This document shows, piece by piece, positions 1-9,847 of a stretch of DNA of 29,370 nucleotides. The stretch is from Rubrivivax sp. (GTDB taxonomy: Bacteria; Pseudomonadota; Gammaproteobacteria; Burkholderiales; Burkholderiaceae): NCBI GenBank assembly GCA_016790225.1, contig JAEUOZ010000055.1, positions 1 to 29,370 on the forward strand, given 5' to 3'. How positions within the stretch are numbered: position 1 is the stretch's first letter; every line of letters begins with the position of its first letter. The translations under genes were made by a program, and so were the position numbers. The notes beneath the pieces are model-generated. The model was given only the letters and a program-made list of their open reading frames with translations. It made no database searches and was not told the DNA's origin.

Positions 1-1334
<1,334 letters not shown>

Positions 1335-1627
1335 GGTGGAAGAAGGCTCCTCGTCGATCGTGTCGGGTCGCGCGCCACCAGGGCCGGGCCGGCCAGCGGC
1401 AGGGTCTTGCGTGTCCAAGCCCCCGAATTCGTGAACTTTGTCTCAGTGTAGCGAGTCACCCGGCGATCGGCTTGGCGGCTTTCACGGCCCCCCCGACGAC
1501 GCGAGCCGTGCTGCGCAATGGGCCGCGCGCAGGCCTCACTGACAGCGGCCTCGGGTTAGCCCGCAGCCCATCCAGGGGATGGCCGGCCTGCAAGGCCCTC
1601 AGAAGGCCAGGCGCCTAGCATCGACGC
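1335..1627. other. Divergent intergenic region between mccB and the CbiM-like gene
   Basis: This 293-bp region separates two divergently transcribed genes, so it must hold promoters for both. On the minus strand TACACT at 1450-1445 could be the -10 element for mccB, giving a leader of about 110 nt, but no good -35 stands at the expected spacing. I found no clear promoter for the plus-strand gene and no copy of the LiuR-like palindrome seen at 20304 and 21266. No small open frame with a convincing ribosome-binding site was noticed. Confidence 0.5.
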
Positions 1628-2266
1628 ATGGATCTGATTCACGGTCTGCTCGCCTTGCTGCTCGTGGGGCTGGCGCTGGCGCTCAAGCCCTGGCGCTTCG
1701 TGCCCGAGGCCGGACCGCCCTGGCCCTGGTTTGCCTGGTGCGCGGCCATGCCGTTCCTGTGGGGCGCTGATCGCTATGTGCAGATGCCGGTGGCGCAGCC
1801 GCTGTCGGGCGTGTGCCTGCTGCTGTTGATGTGCGGCTGGCCGCTGACCGTGCTGGCACTGGTGCCGGTGGCACTGGCCACGGCCTGGATGGCCGACTTG
1901 GGCCTCAGCGAGGCGCTGCACCGGCTGGTATGGCTGGGCCTGGTGCCCGCCACGCTGGCGCTGGGACTGGGCGCAGCCATGCGGCGGTGGCTGCCCCACC
2001 ACCTGATGGTCTACATCCTGGCGCGGGGCTTCTTTGGAACGATCGTCACGCTCAGCGCAGCCGGCGCCCTGGCGGCCTGGGTGCATGAGGTGCCCGCGGG
2101 CCTGAGCCTCGGGGATCTGATGCTCGGGCGCTGGCTGGCCAGCTGGGGCGATGCGTGGATCACCGGCATGCTGGTGGCGATCTTCGTGGCCTTCCGGCCC
2201 GAGTGGCTGGCCACCTATGCCGACCGCATCTACCTGCCCGACGACAAGCCGCGCAAGCCGGACTGA
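1628..2266 (+). CDS. CbiM-like integral membrane protein (COG3235-type, energy-coupling factor permease-like)
   Basis: This is a 212-aa, strongly hydrophobic protein with about six predicted membrane segments (roughly residues 5-20, 32-48, 58-80, 97-115, 128-150 and 176-190). The arrangement, the PWPWFAWCAAMPFLWGADRY region, and the end FRPEWLATYADRIYLP recall a group of betaproteobacterial membrane proteins (COG3235) usually annotated as energy-coupling factor or CbiM-like permeases. Such S-components bind a substrate, often a metal or vitamin, and normally need an ATPase module. No ATPase, CbiN, CbiQ or metal gene is adjacent, so substrate and partner are unknown. It is alone on the plus strand and its stop lies 21 bp from the end of trkH, convergently. 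The family assignment is from overall pattern and is moderately secure; transport function is inferred. Confidence 0.65.
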   Translation: MDLIHGLLALLLVGLALALKPWRFVPEAGPPWPWFAWCAAMPFLWGADRYVQMPVAQPLSGVCLLLLMCGWPLTVLALVPVALATAWMADLGLSEALHRLVWLGLVPATLALGLGAAMRRWLPHHLMVYILARGFFGTIVTLSAAGALAAWVHEVPAGLSLGDLMLGRWLASWGDAWITGMLVAIFVAFRPEWLATYADRIYLPDDKPRKPD

Positions 2267-2287
2267 ACCGGCAGCCCATGCCGCAGA

Positions 2288-3742
2288 TCAACGGCGCCAG
2301 AACTGCGGCGTCAGCAGCACCAGCAGCGTCAGCAGCTCCAGCCGGCCCAGGAGCATGGCAAAGGTGCAGACCCAGGTCTGGAAGTCGCTCAGCCCGCCAT
2401 AGTTGACTGCCGGGCCGACATCACCGAGCCCGGGCCCGATGTTGTTGACGCAGGCGATCACGGCCGTGAATGCGGTGACCACGTCCAGACCGCTGAAGAG
2501 CAGCACCATCGTCAGACCCACCAGGGTGGCGCCGTAGGTCATCATGAAGGCCATCACGGCCTGCATCACGCGGTCGCTGACGATCTGCCCGCTCAGCGTC
2601 ACCGGGTTCACGACGTTGGGGTGCACGATGCGCACGAACTCGCGGCGCGCCTGCTTGAGCATCAGCAGCAGGCGGATCATCTTGATGCCCCCGCCGGTGC
2701 TGCCGGCACAGGTGGCAAAGCATCCCAGCAGGATCATCAGCAGCGCCGCAAAGAGCGGCCACTGCGCGTAATCGTAGGAGGCATAGCCGGTCGTGGTGGC
2801 GATCGACACGACGTGGAAGGCGGTGTGCCGCAGCGATTCCGCGAAGCTGCCGTACTCGCCGTGCACCGTGAGGTAGCCGGCGATCAGCAGGATCGAGCCC
2901 ACCACGCACAGGTAGAACGCGCGCACCTCGGTGCTGCGCCACAGCACGGCCAGCGAGCGCTGGCGCCAGGCCACGAAGTACAGCACCAGGTTGACGCCCG
3001 AGAGCAGCATGAAGACGATGGCCACCGCCTCCAGCTGCGGCGAGTTGAAGTGGCCGAAGCTCGCGTCGTAGGGCGAGAAGCCGCCCAGGCTGACGGTCGT
3101 GCACATGTGCATGAAGGCATCGACCCAGCTCATGCCACCCCAGCGGTAGGCCAGGAAGCAGCCCAGCGCCAGCAGCGCGTAGGTCACCCAGATGGCGCGC
3201 GCCGTGTCGGCGATGCGCGGCGTGAGCTTCTGGTCCTTCATGGGGCCGGCGCTCTCGGCCTTGAACAGCTGCGCGCCGCCCACGCCCAGCAGGGGCAGGA
3301 TGGCCACGGCCAGCACGATGATGCCCAGGCCACCCACCAGCATCATGAAGCAGCGCCAGATGTTGATGGACAGCGGCAGCTTGTCCAGCCCGCTGATCGC
3401 CGTCGCGCCCGTGGCGGTGAAGGCCGACATCGCCTCGAAGTAGGCGTCCGTGGCACTCAGCTCGGGCAAGGCCATCCACAAGGGCATGGCGCCGAAGAAC
3501 GGCAGCACGACCCAGGTCAGGCCGACCAGCACGAAGCCGTCGCGAGGTTGCAGTTCGCGGCCGAAGCGGCGCGCGGCCAGACTCATCATCAGACCGGCCG
3601 CCATCGTCAGCCCGGTGGCGACGATGAAAGGCCGCTCCGCATCGTCGTGATCGAAGACCGCAAAGCCCAAGGGCACGAGCATCAGCAGTGCAAACAGCAC
3701 CACCATGCGCCCGACCAGGCCGATGACGGCAAGCGCACCCAT
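2288..3742 (-). CDS. trkH: Trk-type potassium uptake channel subunit TrkH
   Basis: The 484-aa polytopic inner-membrane protein shows the four pore-loop repeats of the TrkH/KtrB family in order: FTATGATAISGL (after SAMSA), CTTVSLGGFSPYD, IATTTGYASYDYAQW and CVNNIGPGLGDVG. Each carries the conserved selectivity-filter Gly. A GSTGGGIKMIRL segment after the third repeat is also typical. By family knowledge it forms the K+-conducting pore, gated by the TrkA RCK ring. Length matches the family (about 480 aa). Its ATG (3742-3740) overlaps the TGA of trkA by one base (TGATG), indicating translational coupling and matched production of pore and gating subunit. Confidence 0.95.
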   Translation of the reverse strand: MGALAVIGLVGRMVVLFALLMLVPLGFAVFDHDDAERPFIVATGLTMAAGLMMSLAARRFGRELQPRDGFVLVGLTWVVLPFFGAMPLWMALPELSATDAYFEAMSAFTATGATAISGLDKLPLSINIWRCFMMLVGGLGIIVLAVAILPLLGVGGAQLFKAESAGPMKDQKLTPRIADTARAIWVTYALLALGCFLAYRWGGMSWVDAFMHMCTTVSLGGFSPYDASFGHFNSPQLEAVAIVFMLLSGVNLVLYFVAWRQRSLAVLWRSTEVRAFYLCVVGSILLIAGYLTVHGEYGSFAESLRHTAFHVVSIATTTGYASYDYAQWPLFAALLMILLGCFATCAGSTGGGIKMIRLLLMLKQARREFVRIVHPNVVNPVTLSGQIVSDRVMQAVMAFMMTYGATLVGLTMVLLFSGLDVVTAFTAVIACVNNIGPGLGDVGPAVNYGGLSDFQTWVCTFAMLLGRLELLTLLVLLTPQFWRR

Positions 3743-5163
3743 CAGAAGAACGTGGCGCTGACCTGGAAGAGCTTCTCGATCTCGCGGACCATGCGCTTGC
3801 GCGGCACGAAGATGATCACGTGATCGTTGGGCAGGACCATGGTGTCGTGGTGCGCGATGATGACCTGCGGCTTGGCGTCATCGCCGGCTTCGCGGCCGTC
3901 CGAGTAGTGCAGGCCGCGCACGATGGCGCCCACCTGCGCGCCCTTGGGCAGACCCACTTCCTCGATGCGGCGGCCGGCCATGCGGCAGGTCTTGTGATCG
4001 CCGCGCACGATGGCCTCCAGCGCCTCGGCTGCGCCGCGGCGCAGCGAATGCACGGCCTCCACGTCGCCGCGCCGCACGAAGGCCAGCAGCTCGCCAATCA
4101 CCGTGTGGCTGGGCGAGATGGCGATGTCGATCTGCGTGCCCTGCACCAGATCGGCGTAGGCGCGCCGGTTGATCACGGCCAGCACGCGCCGCGCCCCCAG
4201 GCGCTTGGCCAGCAGGCAGGACAGGATGTTGTCCTCGTCGTCGCTGGTCAGCGCCAGGAAGAGATCCATGTCCTGCACGTTCTCGTCGCCGAGCAGGTCT
4301 TCGTCGGTCGAATCGCCGTTGAGCACCAGCACCTCGGCCGCCAGCTGCGTGGAGAGGTATTCGCAGCGCGGGCGGCTGGCCTCGAGGATCTTCAGCTGGT
4401 AGGCCGAGCCCAGCTCGCGCGCCAGGCGCAGGCCGACCTTGCCGCCGCCGGCCACCATGATGCGCCGCACCGGACGGTCCATTCTGCGCAGCGCCCCCAG
4501 CACGGTGCGGATGTGCTCGGTCGCGGCAAGCACGAAGACCTCGTCGCCGGCCTCGATGCGCGTGCTGCCGTCGATCTCGGGCAGCGCCGCGTCCTGCCGG
4601 TAGATGGCCACGATGCGCATGTCCACGCCGGGCACGAGCTTGGGGATTTCAGACAGGCTGTGCTGCACCAGCGGCCCGCCGGCCACCGCGCGCACCGCGA
4701 TCAGGCTCACCAGGCCGTGCGCAAACTCCAGGACCTGCAGCGCCTCCGGATACTCGATGAGCTTGCGGATGTAGGCCGTCACGGTCTGCTCGGGGCAGAT
4801 CACCTGGTCGACAGCGAAGCCGCTCTTGCCCAGCAGCGGCGCGCCGTTCTCGAACTCCGGGCTGCGCAGCCTTGCGATGGTGGTGGGCACGTTGTAGACC
4901 TCGTGCGCCACCTTGCAGACCACGAGGTTGGTTTCGTCCTGCGGCGCGCAGGCGATCAGCATGTCGGCGTCCTGGATGCCGGCGTCCTTCAGCACGCTGG
5001 GCTGGATCGCGTTGCCCACCACGCCGCGCAGATCCAGTCGCTCCTGCAGGAAGCGCAGGCGCGCCAGATCGGTGTCGACGAGGGTGATGTCGTTCTTCTC
5101 GGACAGCAGGCTCTCGGCGACGCTCTCGCCCACGCGGCCGGCGCCGACGATGATGATGTTCAT
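3742..5163 (-). CDS. trkA: Trk potassium uptake regulatory NAD-binding subunit TrkA
   Basis: The 473-aa cytoplasmic protein has two tandem RCK units. The first Rossmann motif is GAGRVG at residues 7-12, followed by an acidic strand end (TLVDTD). The second is VAGGGKVGLRLARELG near residue 240. Each is followed by a TrkA-C-like domain, the second ending in DHVIIFVPRKRMVREIEKLF. It binds nucleotides and gates the TrkH pore. GGAG stands 6 nt before the ATG, supporting the start. It lies 22 bp downstream of the VOC gene on the same strand and overlaps trkH, so trkA-trkH is a two-gene unit at the end of the long minus-strand run. Confidence 0.95.
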   Translation of the reverse strand: MNIIIVGAGRVGESVAESLLSEKNDITLVDTDLARLRFLQERLDLRGVVGNAIQPSVLKDAGIQDADMLIACAPQDETNLVVCKVAHEVYNVPTTIARLRSPEFENGAPLLGKSGFAVDQVICPEQTVTAYIRKLIEYPEALQVLEFAHGLVSLIAVRAVAGGPLVQHSLSEIPKLVPGVDMRIVAIYRQDAALPEIDGSTRIEAGDEVFVLAATEHIRTVLGALRRMDRPVRRIMVAGGGKVGLRLARELGSAYQLKILEASRPRCEYLSTQLAAEVLVLNGDSTDEDLLGDENVQDMDLFLALTSDDEDNILSCLLAKRLGARRVLAVINRRAYADLVQGTQIDIAISPSHTVIGELLAFVRRGDVEAVHSLRRGAAEALEAIVRGDHKTCRMAGRRIEEVGLPKGAQVGAIVRGLHYSDGREAGDDAKPQVIIAHHDTMVLPNDHVIIFVPRKRMVREIEKLFQVSATFF

Positions 5164-5185
5164 GGCGCAGCTCCTAGCCCGCTGG

Positions 5186-5602
5186 TCATTGCCTGGCGAA
5201 AAGCTGCTTCAGATCGGCGAAGGCCTTGAACTCCAGCGCATTGCCGGAAGGATCCAGGAAGAACAGCGTGGCCTGTTCGCCCGGCAGGCCCTTGAAGCGG
5301 ATGTGCGGCTCCACGATGAAGCGCGTGCCCGCCGCCTGCAGCTTGTCGGCCAGAGCCTGCCACTCGGCCATGGGCAGAACGACGCCGAAATGGCGCACCG
5401 GGACTGCATCCCCATCCACGGCGCTGGTGGAAGCGGCGCGGCACTCGTGCGGGGCCAGGTGCGCAACCACCTGATGCCCGAAAAGATCGAAATCCACCCA
5501 CTCCGGCGAACTGCGGCCCTCGGGGCAACCGAGCAGGCCGCCGTAAAAGGCGCGCGCGGCGGCAAGGTCGTGTACGGGAAAGGCAAGGTGGAACGGTCGC
5601 AT
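5186..5602 (-). CDS. VOC-superfamily (glyoxalase/bleomycin-resistance/dioxygenase fold) protein
   Basis: The 138-aa protein has two beta-alpha-beta-beta-beta halves of the vicinal oxygen chelate fold. Candidate metal ligands are H5 (FHLAFPV), H71 (VRHFGVVL) and E124 (NALEFKAF), positioned as in metal-binding VOC enzymes. The ending [15 protein letters not shown] is typical of glyoxalase-like and extradiol-dioxygenase-like members. The substrate cannot be deduced. It lies 12 bp after the GTPase gene and 22 bp before trkA on the same strand, so it is probably co-transcribed with one or both. Assignment to the fold is secure; the reaction is unknown. Confidence 0.85.
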   Translation of the reverse strand: MRPFHLAFPVHDLAAARAFYGGLLGCPEGRSSPEWVDFDLFGHQVVAHLAPHECRAASTSAVDGDAVPVRHFGVVLPMAEWQALADKLQAAGTRFIVEPHIRFKGLPGEQATLFFLDPSGNALEFKAFADLKQLFARQ

Positions 5603-5614
5603 GGTCCAGGCTGG

Positions 5615-7198
5615 TCAGGTTGCGCTCTGATCCGCTCGATTGTGCGCCTGCGCCTGCACCGCCATCTGCCAAGCCGGGGGGACGGCCTCGGGATAGAGTT
5701 GTATCAGCGCATCGCGCAGGCTGGCATAGACCAGCGCCTGCAGCGGGCCCTGCAGGCGATGCGCCTCGCCGGGCGCGTCCAGCCGGCTGGCGCGGCCGCG
5801 CCACAGCGCCAGCCAGTCCGCCTGGCGTTGCCGCAGCAATCGCGCCACCAGCGGCTGCCAGTGCGCTGGCGCCTCACCCTGAGCCCAGTCGCCGCGGCCG
5901 CGGCCGAAGTGCGCCACGGCCAGGTAGCGCAGCAGCGCCGCCTCGACGATGGGGGTCATGGCTTCGGCACTCCAGCCTGCCCAGGGCGGCCCGCCGCCGC
6001 GCACGATGTTCAGACCGCGCGCCAGCCCGGCCGCGCCCAGGGCACCCAGCAGCCCGCCTGCCAGCAGGCCGCCGCCCAGGGTGAGCCCGCCGGTGGCGAT
6101 GTCGGCCTTCAGCCCCGCCAGCGCACCGGTGAGCGCGCCGCCGATCAGCGCGGCACGGCCTTCATCGACGCGCGGGGCCAGCTCGATCTGCTGCGCCACG
6201 CGCGCCAGGATCTCGCCTTCGGCGCGCCCTTGCAGCCCGTGCAGCCGGATCAGCTCGGCCGTGCTTGCGCGCACCGCCTCATCCAGCTGCGTGACCAGCT
6301 GGGCTTGCGCGCGAGAGACCGCGTCGTCGGCGCCCGCTTCGGCCTGCCCGAACCAGCGGCCCAGGCGTTGGGCCACCTGGCGCAGCGCAGCCGCCGCGCC
6401 CCCGCCGCCTTCCAGCGGCACACGCGCGCAGGCCACTTCGGCCAGCGTCTTCGCCAGCACGCCGGTGGCCGCGTCGAAGACCTGCAGCCGCTGCGCCAGC
6501 CAGGTTTCGCGCAGGGCGGCCATCGCCGCCTGCGAGGACACCGGCAGCACCTCGGCCACGGCGGCCAGCAGCGCAGCTTCCTGCACCCAGCAGCGCGCAA
6601 AGGCGTCCAGCGGCATCACGTGCCGCACGTCCGGCCAGGGCTGCAGATGCCGTGTCCAACGCCCCACATCCGCAGCCTCCTCCGCCGGGCTGCGCGCCGC
6701 CCCCAGCTGGTTGAGCAGCACGATGACGGGCCGGCCCATCCACTGCAGCAGCTGCATCTCCGGCCGCACGTAGGCGGCGGCCTCGGGGCTCTCTGCGGCA
6801 TTGACGAGGTAGAGCACCACGTCGGCGTGCTCGCGCACATGTTTCAAGGCCTGCTGGCTGGACCAGAACGGGCGGTCTCGCCAGCGGTCCCAGACCTCGC
6901 TGAGAAACCAGCCGACAGCCGTGCCCTCGCGCTGCAGCCGCTGCACCAGGCGCACGGTGTCGCCGAAGCCGGGCGTGTCCCACAGCCGCAGCTCGTCCCC
7001 GCCGGTCGTGCGCATGAGCAGGTGATCCTCGGCAAACTCGGTCACGTGCGGCGCGTCGCGCACTTCGCCGATATCGCGCTGCAGCAGCGTGCGCGCCAGC
7101 GTGGTCTTGCCGGCGTTGGTGTGCGAGATCAGGCTCAGCGCGATGCGCCGGGCTTCGCCGCCGGGCCGCTGCGGCGTCACGCGCTCAGGCGCGATCAC
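5615..7198 (-). CDS. GTPase with DUF3482 C-terminal domain
   Basis: The 527-aa protein starts at a GTG (7198-7196) that overlaps the upstream DUF2868 gene by 14 bp. Its N-terminal third is an Era/TrmE-type G domain. The P-loop is S25-HTNAGKT, where Ser replaces the usual first Gly. G3 is DTPGFGD (from D74). G4 appears to be NQLG (163-166) in place of NKxD, so guanine specificity may be altered. Residues about 348-392 are a Gly/Ala-rich hydrophobic stretch (GGALTGALAGL, GGLTLGGGLLAGGLLGALGAAG) that could insert into a membrane as a hairpin. DUF3482 GTPases commonly pair with a DUF2868 membrane protein, as here. The cellular role is not established; a membrane-associated GTPase acting with its neighbour is an inference. 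Confidence 0.85.
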   Translation of the reverse strand: MIAPERVTPQRPGGEARRIALSLISHTNAGKTTLARTLLQRDIGEVRDAPHVTEFAEDHLLMRTTGGDELRLWDTPGFGDTVRLVQRLQREGTAVGWFLSEVWDRWRDRPFWSSQQALKHVREHADVVLYLVNAAESPEAAAYVRPEMQLLQWMGRPVIVLLNQLGAARSPAEEAADVGRWTRHLQPWPDVRHVMPLDAFARCWVQEAALLAAVAEVLPVSSQAAMAALRETWLAQRLQVFDAATGVLAKTLAEVACARVPLEGGGGAAAALRQVAQRLGRWFGQAEAGADDAVSRAQAQLVTQLDEAVRASTAELIRLHGLQGRAEGEILARVAQQIELAPRVDEGRAALIGGALTGALAGLKADIATGGLTLGGGLLAGGLLGALGAAGLARGLNIVRGGGPPWAGWSAEAMTPIVEAALLRYLAVAHFGRGRGDWAQGEAPAHWQPLVARLLRQRQADWLALWRGRASRLDAPGEAHRLQGPLQALVYASLRDALIQLYPEAVPPAWQMAVQAQAHNRADQSAT

Positions 7199-8618
7199 GC
7201 CAGCGCTCGGGCGCGCTCAGCGCCTGCTGCAGCGCGGCCTGCGTCTCCGCGGTTTCCGGCCAGTCCAGATTCACGCAGGCGGCCGGCACGCCCAGGGATT
7301 CGCCCAAGCGCATCCAGGCCTCGCGGCGCTGCGCCACGCGCCCCGGCAAGGAGCCGAAGCGCACGCGGAAGGCCGCCTCGTCCACCAGCAGCAGCGTCTG
7401 CACCGGGGGCTGCGCCGACAGCAGCGCGCGCAGGAACCGGCCGTGGTGCTCGTCCTCGGGCGTCGAACCCAGATCGACCAGCGCCACGCGCAGCACGGCG
7501 CCGTGGCTGCCGGCACGCGCCGCGGCGGCTTCCTCGTCGCCGATGGCCGTGAGATCCGCCATCTTCAGGACCAGGTCCTCGCCCAGATGCTGCGCCAGCA
7601 GCTGGCGCAGCCCCAGGGCAGCCTGCGCACCGGGGGTCTGCGCGTAGGGCAGCACCTGCACCAGCGCATCCAGCCCGGCCTGGCCCCAGCGGCTGGTGCG
7701 GAACATCGTGCCGCCGCGCAAGGGCAGCTCGATGCGCGCGGCACGCGCCGTGGCGCGCGCAAAAGCCCAGGCCGCCATCAGCAGCCGCGGGCCGATCACG
7801 AACAGCAGCAGCGTGGCGGCATAGAGGTGGATCCAGTCGGCTGCCGGCGCGCTGGCCTGGGGCGCAGCGGGTGTGATGCGCATGGCCTGCACCGCGTCCA
7901 CGGCGGGCAGGCTGATGCCGGTGAGCGTGGTGGCCGGTGCCAGCAGCACGCCTAGCATCGCCTGCACGGTGGGCGGCTCCAGGAAGGTGCTGGCCCAGCC
8001 CGCGCGGTAGTCCAGCACCAGCCCGCGCAGGTACATCCCCAGCACCATGCCCAGCGCCAGCGCGGCCGCCGCGGCGTGCACCACCGCGGCGGTGCGGCTG
8101 GCCGTCAGCCCGGCGCTCACCCCCGCCCAGCGCGCGGCCGCCTCGCGCACGGCAGGCCCCTTGAAACCGCGTTCCCACCAGGCCGCCAGCAGCCGGCGAA
8201 ACCAGCCCTGCGCGGGACGGCCTGCGTGGGCGCTGCTCAGCGCCAGCACGCCATAGATGCCGAGGTTCCAGGCCACGATGAACCAGACCGTCGGCGCCAG
8301 CAGATCGATGTGCTGGCGGCTGCCAAGCAGATCTGCCGTCAGCCCCAGACCCAGGCCGAGGGCCACGGCCGCCGCCACCCAGCGCCAGCGCCAGCCATGG
8401 CGCATGAGCCAACGGTTCACTTCAGGATCCCGCGCCTGCAGCCGCTGCAGCGCATGGCGCGTGCGCTCGACCGCGAGCCGCTCGGGCGTCGCGTCGGGGG
8501 GTGCCGTCTCGGCCGCCAGGCGGCTGGCCCAGTGTGCGTCATCCTCCGACCAGGCCGTGCCCGGCGCATCGTCGAAGGCCTGCACCAGGATCACACCCCG
8601 CGCGTGTTTCTCGTTCAT
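7185..8618 (-). CDS. DUF2868 integral membrane protein, partner of the DUF3482 GTPase
   Basis: I placed the start at the ATG 8618-8616 (MNEKHARGVILVQAFDDAPG), giving 477 aa. The frame stays open upstream into the 3' end of the acyl-CoA dehydrogenase gene, but that part reads as an out-of-frame shadow. The N-terminal part is soluble and acidic. Several membrane segments follow (around VAAAVALGLGLGLTADLL, WFIVAWNLGIYGVLALSS, AAAALALGMVLGMYLRGLV and LYAATLLLFVIGPRLLMAAW). The last 150 or so residues look like a soluble alpha/beta domain (VLRVALVDLGS, TLLLVDEAAFRVRF). The 14-bp overlap with the GTPase gene suggests coupled translation of the two. Function is unknown; the family name is assigned from pattern and from this context. 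Confidence 0.8.
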   Translation of the reverse strand: MNEKHARGVILVQAFDDAPGTAWSEDDAHWASRLAAETAPPDATPERLAVERTRHALQRLQARDPEVNRWLMRHGWRWRWVAAAVALGLGLGLTADLLGSRQHIDLLAPTVWFIVAWNLGIYGVLALSSAHAGRPAQGWFRRLLAAWWERGFKGPAVREAAARWAGVSAGLTASRTAAVVHAAAAALALGMVLGMYLRGLVLDYRAGWASTFLEPPTVQAMLGVLLAPATTLTGISLPAVDAVQAMRITPAAPQASAPAADWIHLYAATLLLFVIGPRLLMAAWAFARATARAARIELPLRGGTMFRTSRWGQAGLDALVQVLPYAQTPGAQAALGLRQLLAQHLGEDLVLKMADLTAIGDEEAAAARAGSHGAVLRVALVDLGSTPEDEHHGRFLRALLSAQPPVQTLLLVDEAAFRVRFGSLPGRVAQRREAWMRLGESLGVPAACVNLDWPETAETQAALQQALSAPERWRDRA

Positions 8619-8656
8619 GCCGGGCCCGATGGCAAAGGCGAGGCTGCCGTTCGCGC

Positions 8657-9790
8657 TCAGGCGGCCAGCGCCCGGCCGATGAGGATCTTCTGCACTTCGC
8701 TCGTGCCTTCGTAGATCTGGCACACGCGCACGTCGCGGTAGATGCGTTCCACCGGAAAGTCGCTGACATAGCCGTAGCCGCCATGCACCTGGATGGCGTC
8801 GGAGCACACGCGCTCGGCCATCTCGCTGGCAAAGAGCTTGGCCATCGCGGCCTCCTTCAGGCAGGGGCGTCCGGCGTCCTTGAGTGCGGCGGCGTGGTGG
8901 ATCAGCTGGCGCGCGGCCTCGATCTGCGTGGCCATGTCCGAGAGCTTGAACTGCACCGCCTGGTGGTTGAAGATCGCCGTGCCGAAGGCCTGGCGCTGAT
9001 GTGCATAGGCCAGCGCCGCCTCGAAGGCCGCGCGCGCCATGCCCACGGCCTGGCTGGCAATGCCGATGCGCCCGCCTTCCAGGCCGGACAGCGCGATCTT
9101 CAGGCCCATGCCTTCTTCACCCAGCAGGTTGGCACGCGGCACGCGGCAATCCTCGAACAGGATCTGCGCGGTATCGCTGCTGTGCTGGCCCATCTTCTCT
9201 TCCAGCCGCGCCACCTGGTAGCCGGGGGTCGCGGTGGGCACGAGGAAGGCGCTGATGCCCTTCTTGCCGGCCGCCTTGTCGGTCACGGCCATCACGATCG
9301 CCACATCGCCATGCTGGCCGCTGGTGATGAACTGCTTGACGCCGTTAAGCACGTACTGATCGCCGTCGCGCTGCGCGGTGGTGCGCAGGCCGCCGGCCTC
9401 GGAGCCCACATGGGGCTCGGTCAGGCAGAAGGCACCCAGCATCTCGCCACGCGCCAGCGGCACGAGGAAGCGGCGCTTCTGATCCTCGTTGCCGAAGGTC
9501 ATGAGGATCGAGCACACCGGGCAGTTGTTGACGCTGATGATGGTGCTGGTGCCGCCATCGCCCGCGGCAATCTCTTCCAGGATCACCGCCAGCGCGCGGT
9601 AGTCCATGCCGGCGCCGCCCCAGGCCTCCGGCACCGCAACCCCGTAGCAGCCCAGGGCCGCCAGGCCCCGCAGCGCCTGCTTCGGGAAGGCATGCGCCTT
9701 GTCCCACTGGGCGGCATGCGGCGCGATCTCGACGCGCACGAAGCTGCGCACGGCATCCTGCACGGCGAGGTGATCGTCACTCAAGAGCAT
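8657..9790 (-). CDS. Acyl-CoA dehydrogenase
   Basis: The start chosen is the ATG at 9790-9788 (MLLSDDHLAVQDAVRSF), preceded by GGAG at good distance; 377 aa is the usual length for a short-chain acyl-CoA dehydrogenase. Family signatures are CLTEPHVGSEAG, the FAD-binding region KQFITSGQHGDVAIV, QAFGTAIFNHQAVQFKLSDM, IQVHGGYGYVSDFPVERIYRD and IYEGTSEVQKILIGRAL. In the last, E361 is the expected catalytic base of butyryl-CoA-dehydrogenase-like enzymes. It would introduce a trans-2 double bond into a short or branched acyl-CoA, passing electrons to ETF. It differs from the isovaleryl-CoA dehydrogenase at 18639, whose base lies elsewhere. Neighbours (SDR, thiolase) suggest a role in branched-chain or fatty acyl catabolism; the exact substrate is open. 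Confidence 0.92.
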   Translation of the reverse strand: MLLSDDHLAVQDAVRSFVRVEIAPHAAQWDKAHAFPKQALRGLAALGCYGVAVPEAWGGAGMDYRALAVILEEIAAGDGGTSTIISVNNCPVCSILMTFGNEDQKRRFLVPLARGEMLGAFCLTEPHVGSEAGGLRTTAQRDGDQYVLNGVKQFITSGQHGDVAIVMAVTDKAAGKKGISAFLVPTATPGYQVARLEEKMGQHSSDTAQILFEDCRVPRANLLGEEGMGLKIALSGLEGGRIGIASQAVGMARAAFEAALAYAHQRQAFGTAIFNHQAVQFKLSDMATQIEAARQLIHHAAALKDAGRPCLKEAAMAKLFASEMAERVCSDAIQVHGGYGYVSDFPVERIYRDVRVCQIYEGTSEVQKILIGRALAA

Positions 9791-9847
9791 CAGGTGTCTC
9801 CGCTCGGGCTCTGCGGCCCGCAAGCCGCAGGATATCGCCGCGCTGGC

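Noticed and set aside
2270..2320. Inverted repeat GCCGCAG/CTGCGGC near the convergent ends of the CbiM-like gene and trkH, as a shared terminator
   Set aside because: The 16-base loop is large, most of it lies in trkH coding sequence, and no T-run follows.
4913..7552. A long plus-strand open frame opposite trkA, the VOC gene and the GTPase
   Set aside because: It crosses four real genes on the other strand and has no recognisable domain; GC3 bias explains the lack of stops.
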